Assembly (NCBI GenBank): GCA_030035585.1
Contig: CM057476.1
Coordinates: forward strand, 24,350,501 to 24,414,500
Reading direction: 5' to 3'
DNA length: 64,000 bases
Origin: Dugong dugon
Taxonomy: Eukaryota; Chordata; Mammalia; Sirenia; Dugongidae
Part shown: positions 57,155-64,000 of the stretch, in pieces
How the letters are laid out: each line of letters opens with the position of its first letter
How positions within the stretch are numbered: position 1 is the first letter of the stretch
Position numbers and translations under genes: made by a program
The notes under the pieces: generated by a model
What the model was told of the DNA's origin: nothing
Seen by the model: only the letters and a program-made list of their open reading frames with translations
The model's database searches: none

Positions 57155-57966
57155 TTTGTAGTGGTTTTTTTTTTGCGTGGTGCTGACATTTTCTTTGTTT
57201 CTCTTACTCTTCTGTACTGAGTTTCTTTTGTTTGCAAAATTTCTTTTAGTTTCTTTCATTATTGTAGATTTTGTGTTTACTGAGACTTTTTCTTCTTTAT
57301 TTTGATGAGTAGGTTTGTTGACTTTCTTTGTAGTTACCTTGAAATTTACTCTTATCTTCCTAAGTTTGATCGTCTTTTATTACTTGATATTGCCTTGACT
57401 TCTTCTCCATTTGAAAGTTCTATATCTACACCATACATTCTCCTTTTTATTGTTCTGACATTGTCATCATTTACAGATTGGTGACTCTAGTTCCCTTTAT
57501 TTGAATCTTTTATTTTATCCTTGAGAGTGTTTGGCTGATACTGACCTATGCCCTAGATTCTGGTAGTAGTCTGATGTTGTTAGTTCTGTAACCAAATGAT
57601 TCCCTTTGATAATTCTTCTAAGTTTGGTTGGGTTTTTACAAATTCCCTTAATTGCTGTTTATCTGGAAATGTAATTCCACGGAGGTACCTTTCTTTGTGC
57701 GAAGTTGTTGGCATTATTCCAAGATGGCAGTGCCGAGCCATTCCTTTTGGTCAGGAACCTCCACACTGTATCTCTATTCCTTCCTCATTTTCTATCACCT
57801 TCTTCTTCCCTTTAGTAACTTCCGATCTAATACTTTATCCGTTCATTTAAGGTTCAGGGTTCTAGGATTGATGTCTGTATCTGTTTTACTTGTTTTTTTT
57901 TGGTCTTTGTTGCAGTGGGATGGCTTATTGCATCTTACTAGTCTGCCATCTTGGTTCTGCCTCCTA
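57155..57966 (-). pseudogene. Remnant ORF1 C-terminus fused to L1 5' UTR
   Basis: On the minus strand the ORF2-proximal part (57155-57690) corresponds to the inter-ORF region and the last part of ORF1 (FPDKQQLREFVKTQPN-like). Upstream of about 57720 the sequence no longer matches ORF1 and leads to the L1 5' terminus. The missing block covers the ORF1 coiled coil and RRM and most of the 5' UTR. Confidence 0.7.
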
Positions 57967-57981
57967 CTTAGTAATTTATTG

Positions 57982-58399
57982 ATGGTAAATTATTTATTCA
58001 TGTTCATTCATCATCCCTCAGAAATGAGTTTTTAAAATTTCAAACAGACTTTACTAAAAGTAGTTAATAGTGGTAAATTTTAATAAAATGCTGAATTATT
58101 CAGAATTTAGTTTTTTACACTCTTCCTCCTCCAGGTTTTCCTAGTAAGTACTACTTTGCTTTCATGTAAGTTTTAAGAGGGGAGCAGAAAAGCAGGGGGA
58201 AGAGGAAGGATGGGTAAAATGAGATAGGCAATGTAAAGCTGTTAGTATTGTGCTTGGCATTTATTAAGCACTTTATAAAAATTATTGTTATTGTCACTAC
58301 TGTTATTTTTATTACCATTAAAAAAACTTACCTTTTCTCTATTGTATTTCTTTAGGACACCCCTCCCCCCATTTTTTATTATTTTTAATTTTAAGATTT
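57982..58399. other. No gene or recognised repeat
   Basis: AT-rich sequence right of the L1. A few bases may continue the old L1 host. Confidence 0.45.
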
Positions 58400-58590
58400 T
58401 AGCTTGAGTTCTGGAGTCAGACACGCCTGGCTTCATTTCACTGCTTTACTACTTACAGGTGTGACCTTGAACAAATTACTGAGTCTCTGTAATTCTCAGT
58501 TTCCACTCTCTCAAATGGGAATAACAGGATTTATTTCATAGGTTTCTTGTGAGGGTTATATAAGAACATGAAAATAGTGTTTAGGTCAGT
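58400..58590 (+). repeat. MIR
   Basis: Plus-strand MIR with its usual core: ctggagtcagacacgcctgg, gtgaccttgaacaaattact, ctctgtaattctcagtttcc. Confidence 0.85.
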
Positions 58591-59774
58591 GGGGGCAAAT
58601 ACTAAATGATCTGTTAGTGTTCATGTGTTAATGAGTATTATTGATTTAATAGGCTAGATGTCACTGATTTTATGTTTTCTTATGCTCTTCTGAAATACAT
58701 GCCTTCATCAAAGAAATAACCTCAGTAATGGGGGTGAGATGGTGTAGCAGGTGGAAGGGGAAAGCTGTCTGAGCAAGGAGCACCTTTTGGTGCTTCTTAC
58801 TTGGTATTTGTCCCGCTATTCCTTCTATACACTGTGAGGAGGAGGCAACCTATAGGAAGTAATTATATTTTTGAAAAGTAGGAAGAGAATTTGCTAATAC
58901 AGAGAAAGATTACATATGAAAAGTCAGCTGTAATTAAGTTTGAAACTCTGTTGTGGTCCATTTTGAGTGGTGAAAACATGTGATCAAGAATCACTGCATA
59001 GATTGATAGGAGAGGACAAAAAACTGTTAAATAATGGGATCATTAGCTTTTCATTTTCCTAAAGCGAATACTTTAAGGAAGTAACTTACTAATGAAGCCA
59101 GAAAGGCTGATTTATCTTAATCTAGGTTCTGATATAATAGATTATGATTAGTGCCATATAGTATTGCAGGCTTATAAGTTTTTATTGATAGAAATTTCCA
59201 AAAGTATGTTGGAGACTGCTGTATAAATAATATTTGGCTAGTTATGTAATTCTACTTCTCCTGAGATTCAACAGACTTCAGGCTTTGGTAATTATAAGAA
59301 ACTGAAACAAATGGGAAAAAAAAAGCCAGGGGCAGGGGGGAGATCATCCCTATTTATCAGCTGGTCTTTTAATACTCAGATTTTCTGCTTAGAAGTTAAT
59401 AAAAAATTGGAAACCATTGTTATTTTTTCCTCACTTTACCTGAATTGTTAACTCCACCTAGGATAAGGTGCTTAAGTGCTTCTCAAATTTTTCTACAAAA
59501 GTATCCCTAAAGACAAAAATTTATTCCTCTTCTTGGGAAGTTTGGCCAGAACTGGCTGCTTTGACTGGGAGAATTCTTTTTAAACTTAGTAATTCATGTG
59601 AATTTTGCATTTTACTTACTCCATAACATATTGGTGTTGGTTTTAATAACAGATGATTCAACTCTTTAGACCTTAAACTGAAATTAACTTTTGAGGTCAC
59701 CTTTTAGCTAAATAACAGATTAGCTCATAAAATAAAGAATATCACCTGTGAGTAATGAGCTCCTTTAAAAAACC
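58591..59774. other. No gene or recognised repeat
   Basis: Single-copy-looking AT-rich DNA. Only short frames. Confidence 0.5.
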
Positions 59775-60005
59775 ATGTATATGAGATTAAAAGGTCAAAA
59801 GCTACTGTAAAGCAAAGATGAGAAGGTCAGGGAGCAGGGAAACTAGAGTACTGGAAATAACCAGAAAGGAATGAATGAGAATGATGACACATTGTGAAAA
59901 ACGTAGCCAATATCACTGAACAATTTGTCTAGAAATTGTTATGTGGGAGTCTAATTTACTGTGTAAACTTTCACCTTAAACACAATAAAATATTATTTAA
60001 AAAGA
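59775..60005 (+). mobile_element. L1 3' UTR end, plus strand
   Basis: Ends in taatttactgtgtaaacttt, caccttaaacac and AATAAA (59989-59994), with an A-rich tail. It shares the aatatcactgaacaatttgt stretch with other L1 3' ends and resembles the plus-strand piece at 30257-30750. Strongly 5'-truncated. Confidence 0.7.
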
Positions 60006-60319
60006 GCAAAAACAGATGATTCAGATTATTTTCCGGTGAGCAAAACTGATGCTGCAGGACGATGTACCATGTTTTTTTTTTCTGTGGTTTGGGTTTTGAC
60101 TCCATCACTGTCCCTTTGCTAGAGGTTCACATGTTAGTTTGGGAAGGGCTTAGACTATTGTTTCTGCCATTTGGACAAAACCCAACTTAGATGGAGGGTC
60201 TGCTGAAATGTTGTAGAGAATCCTTTGCTTTATTTAGCACGTATCTTGGACCATATTGAGGCTGGTTGCCTTTTTTCCTCTCTCCTTTAAATTTTCTGAA
60301 AAGAAGGTGGTGATTTCAT
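60006..60319. other. No gene or recognised repeat
   Basis: Nothing recognised in about 310 bases. Confidence 0.5.
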
Positions 60320-60535
60320 TGCCAGGTTTGGTGTTGAACCTTTGCTTTACTGTTTTCTCTGCTTGCTGTGTGACTGAGAATAAATAACTTAATCTTTCTG
60401 TGAGTTGGTGTCCTCGTTTATAAAACGAAAGTAATGGTGCAGCTGCCTCATCAGGGTATTTTGAGGCGAGATGAGACAATGCAATTAAGTGCCCAGCACA
60501 TAGAAGACTCTCAGATATTGACTTTCCTTCTTTGC
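60320..60535 (+). repeat. MIR
   Basis: Plus-strand MIR: gctgtgtgactgagaataaa, gtcctcgtttataaaacgaa, cccagcacatagaagactct. Confidence 0.82.
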
Positions 60536-60929
60536 CTCCACCTCCCCTAACTTCCCTCTGAGAGTCTGAGGGAGCAGAACTAGAGCAGATTTTGCCTTGT
60601 TAAGGTAACTTGAGAGTGTATCCCCATGACTGCCCAGGGTGACTATTGATGACCTCAGTGCTATCTGGAAGAGGGGAGTCAGTCCAGCCCTACCCCAGTA
60701 ATGGTGGCAGCTGATTCAGGCAGTGGAGATTTTCTTTTTTAAATGAGCTCTTGCTCTTTTTTCCTGAAAAATTTCTGTTAGCAATAATAGTAAATACCCA
60801 GATGACCTGGCTTTTAATAGCATGGAGTTAAAGAGATCAAACACATCAAGATTGAACTACTGGGTTTCCTGACAAACATAGTGGAAAGCCCCAATGTTTT
60901 GTGTCATCTCCGCTTTGGATTTTAGGGTT
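60536..60929. other. No gene or recognised repeat
   Basis: No coding or repeat similarity seen. Confidence 0.5.
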
Positions 60930-61143
60930 GCTGATCTCTGGCAGCACAGTGGTTAAAGTGCTTGGCTGCTAACCGAAAGGTCGGCAGTTCGAACCCACTA
61001 GCCACTCTGGGAGAAAGTTGTGACAGCCTGCTTCCATAAAGATTACAGCCTTGGAAACTCTATGGGGCAGGTCTGCTCTGTCCTATAGGAATGCTATGAG
61101 TGGAATCGACTCGACGGCAGTGAGTGTGTGAGTGAGTGTGTAA
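60930..61143 (+). repeat. AfroSINE with a (GTGA)n tail
   Basis: Head tctctggcagcacagtggtt, B-box-like gcagttcgaaccc, a longer body variant with gcctgcttccataaagatt, then gactcgacggcagtgag and a GTGTGAGTGA simple tail (61117-61143). Confidence 0.92.
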
Positions 61144-61307
61144 GCCTCATTAGAATTATAGTGAGAAAAGATCTGGTGAATCTGTCATGAGGCTAAATTG
61201 AATTATTTATTTTTACATTTCTAATAAATACCTGAGAACAGGAAACTTTGGGTCTCTTTAATGGCACTTACCAGCTTCACATTATACTTGCAACATTTTG
61301 ACTCTCT

Positions 61308-61494
61308 TTTAGGCACTGGGGATACAGAAGTGAAAAAATTACAACCTGTGATTGCAAAGTTTTCATATTTATATACTAATTGAGAAGAAAGACAATAAAT
61401 AAAATAATGTAGATTATGATAGTCATTAAGAGGTAAATAAACAGAGTATTAGAGAATAATAGGAGAGACCTACTTTAGATAGGGTAGTCAGGGA
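61308..61494 (+). repeat. L2-like repeat, left part
   Basis: taggcactggggatacagaa start, as at 8070, followed by diverged sequence to the SINE at 61495. It continues at 61698-62055 (gggaagacatttctga ... gactttgaggtttctg). Confidence 0.55.
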
Positions 61495-61697
61495 AGATGA
61501 GTCTCTGGATGATGCAAAGTGTTAAGTACTCAACTACTAACTGAAAGGTTGACCGTTTGAACCCACCCAGAGGGGCCTTGGAAGACAGGCCTGGCAAATC
61601 TGTTTCCAAAAGGTCAAAGTCTTGAAAACCATATGGAGCAGTTTTACTGTGCTCACATGGGGTTGCCATGACACAGAGGCAACCAGCAACAATAAGA
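61495..61697 (+). repeat. AfroSINE, older variant
   Basis: Degenerate head (gatgcaaagtgttaagtact), B-box-like gtttgaaccca, body with gccttggaagacaggcctgg, and an aggcaaccagcaacaataa end. More diverged than the other copies. Confidence 0.75.
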
Positions 61698-62055
61698 AGT
61701 CAGGGAAGACATTTCTGAATAGATGACTTCGAAAGTACCACATGAAAGAAGCATCCAGCCCTGTGAAGAGTCCTGGAGCACAAATACTTTGAAGTGAAAG
61801 AAATTCTGTGTGTTGTCTGTGCTGATAGAGGGGCACACTCTAGTATCTAAGTGAAATGTAGGGATACCTTGGACTATGGTCATAGCAGTAAAGACTGAAG
61901 GCAGCGGAGGTATATGAGGTATATATTGGAGATAAAATTGACAGGACTTGGTAATGAAATGTGGTATAAGAAAAAGGAAGAAACAAAGATGACTTTGAGG
62001 TTTCTGTCTTTAATAACTGTTGGGAAGGAACAGACTAGGGAAGGAGATGGAGCAA
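61698..62055 (+). repeat. L2-like repeat, right part
   Basis: Continues the ancient repeat after the SINE. Landmarks ttgacaggacttggtaatg and aagatgactttgaggtttct correspond to 8790-8870 of the longer copy. Confidence 0.5.
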
Positions 62056-62992
62056 ATCATCGGAGTTCAGGAGAATTAAAAATTTTTTCTTAGTTATTTT
62101 TTTCTTGCTTTGTTTCAGTTTGGTATGCTATTTTGACCTGCATTCCAGTCCTTCAGTCCCCTTTTTTTGCTGTATTTAATCTGCTGTTCAACTCATCTAG
62201 TGAGTCCTAATTTTAGTGGTTATTTTTTTAACTCTAATATTTTAATTCTGTATTTCTCAATTTTAAAATTCTCTGCTGAAAGGCTCAACCTTTCTTCAGT
62301 ATTTTCTGTTTTTCCTATTTTCTCAAATCTATTAATCTTGCTACTTTAAAAGTCCCTATTTGCTAACTCTCATTTCTAAATCACTTGTGATTCAATTGCC
62401 TGTGTTTTCTCTTGGTTATCTACTGTATGATCCTCTCTGTTGGAATATGAGATGTATTTTGATTGAAAGCTGGACATTGTGTATAAAAATTAGCAAGTCT
62501 ACAGATAATGTTATCTTCTTCTAAGAGAAGTTTACTTGTTTCTTTGCTAGGGAGATAGAATGGAAGCTGATCATTTTAATCCAATCAGGGATTGAGGTGA
62601 GGCTAGGGTAGCCTAGCTTTCTAGAGCTTTCAAAGAGAAGTTTACTTGTTTCTTTGCTAGGGAGATAGAATGGAAGCTGATCATTTTAATCCAATCAGGG
62701 ATTGAGGTGAGGCTAGGGTAGCCTAGCTTTCTAGAGCTTTCAACTGAGAGCTCTGTGTGTTCACCTAGGCGCCTTTGCCTAATGAGTTCTGAACTTCTCA
62801 GTGTTATGAGAGTGCTAAATTTTTTTTTCCTGTTTTTCAGAGACTTTTTGCTCAGCGTTTTAGCTTCCTACTTGCATAATTCAGCAAATGTTTTGAAGGG
62901 GAAACTGTGTCAAGCTTAGTTATGTATCTCTCTCTTCTCTATGAGATATTAGCCCCTCAAGTTTCTAATTTTGTCTTACTAGCCCCAGCAGA
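62056..62992 (-). mobile_element. Possible old L1/HAL1 remnant
   Basis: T-rich antisense-like sequence (tctgtatttctcaattttaa, gattgaaagctggacattgt) resembling old LINE-1 or HAL1 3' regions. It possibly continues at 63197-63560. Weak call. Confidence 0.35.
62523..62742. repeat. Perfect 110-bp tandem duplication
   Basis: Two adjacent copies of a 110-base unit (62523-62632 and 62633-62742). By eye they are identical at every base from tttacttgtt through ctagagctttcaa, while the surrounding DNA is old and diverged. Confidence 0.95.
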
Positions 62993-63187
62993 GGAGCCCC
63001 AGTGACACAGTGGTTAAACGCTTGGCCACTAACGAAAAGGTTGATGGTTCAAACCCATCAGCTGCTCCATGGGAGAAAGGTGTGGCAGACTGCTTTCTTA
63101 AAGATTATAGCCTTGGAAACCCTATGGGGCAGTTCTGTTCTGCCCTAGAGGTTTGTTGTGAGTAGTAATTGACTTGACAGCAATGGA
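62993..63187 (+). repeat. AfroSINE
   Basis: Head gagccccagtgacacagtgg, tail gacttgacagcaatgg. Target-site duplication tagccccag at 62980-62988 and 63188-63196. Confidence 0.93.
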
Positions 63188-63560
63188 TAGCCCCAGAAGA
63201 CCATGAAAAGCTCTGCTTGTTTCCGTGTTTTCCAGGAGCAGCTCTTTACATGGGGGAAAGCCTGGATGGAGTCTCCGCCTCTTGACGTTTGCCCAGAATT
63301 AGCTATGCTCCGGGGAAAGAGGAGTAGCAGAAGATCTGCTCACCTTTCTCTTATCTGGAATCTTGGATCCTCTGATTCTAGTTGCTTCATCAGCTCTCTC
63401 TGATGACTTTAAACAGATAATTTTAAAAATATATATTATCTGGAGTTTTGGGGATATTTTTGATGGGAGAGTTGTTCTGCCACAAGCTAGTCCATTCTGA
63501 AATCAATAGTCTGAAATCAGTAGTCTGATGTAACTGGATAATCTTGCTGCTTTTTCTTAT

Positions 63561-64000
63561 GAATTGATCCAGCAGTGTTGGTCAGAGGAATATACTAGCT
63601 TTTATAATTTTATTCCTATCTATACAGTTGACCTCCAGTTATTTACTGTAAGAAGGGAAGGTTTTAGTATGAATTGCTCCAAACCTTGTAGATTTATGTA
63701 TATAGGAGACACTAGTTTATGAAAGGTTTTTATGTAATTACCAGTTTCAAGATGTTAATTCATTTGGCTTTTCAACTTTGTGAACATTAGCATTTTTATC
63801 TTCTTCAATTTTCCAGTTAAGAGTTGAGTTTGGAAAAGACTATGGCTTGCTATGTGTTGTTCATTTGCTGCTTTTGAGTAGGGTTGGGTCTCAAATTCAG
63901 ATCATATGACACCAAATACAGTACCCACGCCTCACTTATCAACATGGTTAATTAGGTTCCAAGGACCAGGTCATTATGTGAAAATCAGCATTATGTGAAA
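63561..64000. other. No gene; possible DNA-transposon piece at the edge
   Basis: The last 100 bases (gttccaaggaccaggtcatt, atgtgaaaatcagcattatg) recall a mammalian DNA transposon end, but the window stops before it can be judged. Confidence 0.3.

Larger units (their letters stand above)
52199..57966 (-). mobile_element. L1 (5.8 kb) with both ends but ORF1 mostly missing
   Basis: Minus-strand L1. A perfect 15-base target-site duplication, acttagtaatttatt, is at 52184-52198 and 57967-57981. The 3' UTR covers 52199-53188, ORF2 53189-57154 (including a 156-base AfroSINE), and a short 5' section 57155-57966. The 5' terminus (on the minus strand, gaggcagaaccaagatggca then ctagtaagatgcaataagcc) aligns with that of the long L1 at 47129 (gccatccc...caaagatc landmark), so it looks like a true L1 start. 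The 5' UTR is joined directly to the last part of ORF1 near 57720. Confidence 0.92.

Noticed and set aside
1..64000. CRISPR arrays, operons, prophages, bacterial systems.
   Set aside because: The window is mammalian DNA with LINEs, SINEs and LTRs throughout. The only regular repeats are microsatellites, the 110-bp duplication and the L1 5' UTR units.

Overview
This window is mammalian nuclear DNA, most probably from an elephant or a close afrotherian relative. Four lineage marks support that: tRNA-derived SINEs of the AfroSINE type, RTE-clade (BovB-like) LINEs with matching SINE tails, a young L1 lineage with a long (about 1.1-1.2 kb) distinctive 3' UTR, and a family of about 500-bp MaLR-like solo LTRs. 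The family names come from remembered sequence features. No database search was possible.

I found no convincing host protein-coding exon, RNA gene or promoter. Nearly every longer open reading frame is a decayed fragment of LINE ORF1/ORF2 or RTE polyprotein, or a chance frame inside a repeat. The window looks intergenic or deep-intronic.

Layout. 1-7.0 kb: AfroSINEs, an RTE-tailed SINE, an old L1 broken by a young L1 3' UTR and a SINE, then a long but dead RTE element (about 2930-5676, + strand). 7.0-10.2 kb: a solo LTR, two ancient L2-like segments and another RTE-tailed SINE. 10.26-15.33 kb: a nest in which an old L1 (+) holds an RTE (-), which holds a 2.8-kb L1 (-) with a perfect 17-bp target-site duplication; a solo LTR (TSD catac) and an AfroSINE sit at the same place. 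One 305-codon frame starts in that LTR and runs through RTE reverse transcriptase into L1 reverse transcriptase. 15.3-24.5 kb: mostly single-copy-looking AT-rich DNA with a hAT-type MITE, AfroSINE, MIR pieces, a solo LTR and an ERVL-type LTR followed by a tRNA-Leu primer-binding site. 24.5-36.15 kb: one old L1 (-) serving as scaffold for later insertions. 36.15-48.1 kb: another young L1 3' UTR, then a second old L1 split by a solo LTR and by a near-full-length 8.3-kb L1 (38787-47129, -) with ORF1, ORF2 and a 5' UTR containing tandem units of about 270 bp. 48.2-52.1 kb: a DNA transposon with terminal inverted repeats, a solo LTR, a MIR and an RTE tail. 52.2-57.97 kb: a 5.8-kb L1 (-) with a 15-bp TSD and both ends preserved, but most of ORF1 and the 5' UTR missing. 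58-64 kb: MIRs, an L1 3' end (+), AfroSINEs, L2-like DNA and a perfect 110-bp tandem duplication.

The elements interact as parasites of one another. RTE and L1 machinery mobilised the SINEs, and successive insertions chose earlier insertions as targets, so the matching TSDs give a relative chronology. All eight young L1 copies and all five MaLR-like LTRs lie on the minus strand. That would fit an intron of a gene read on the plus strand, but this is inference. I do not see a new multi-gene biological system. The most unusual items are the chimeric double-RT frame, the monomer-type L1 5' UTR and the site hit twice by L1.
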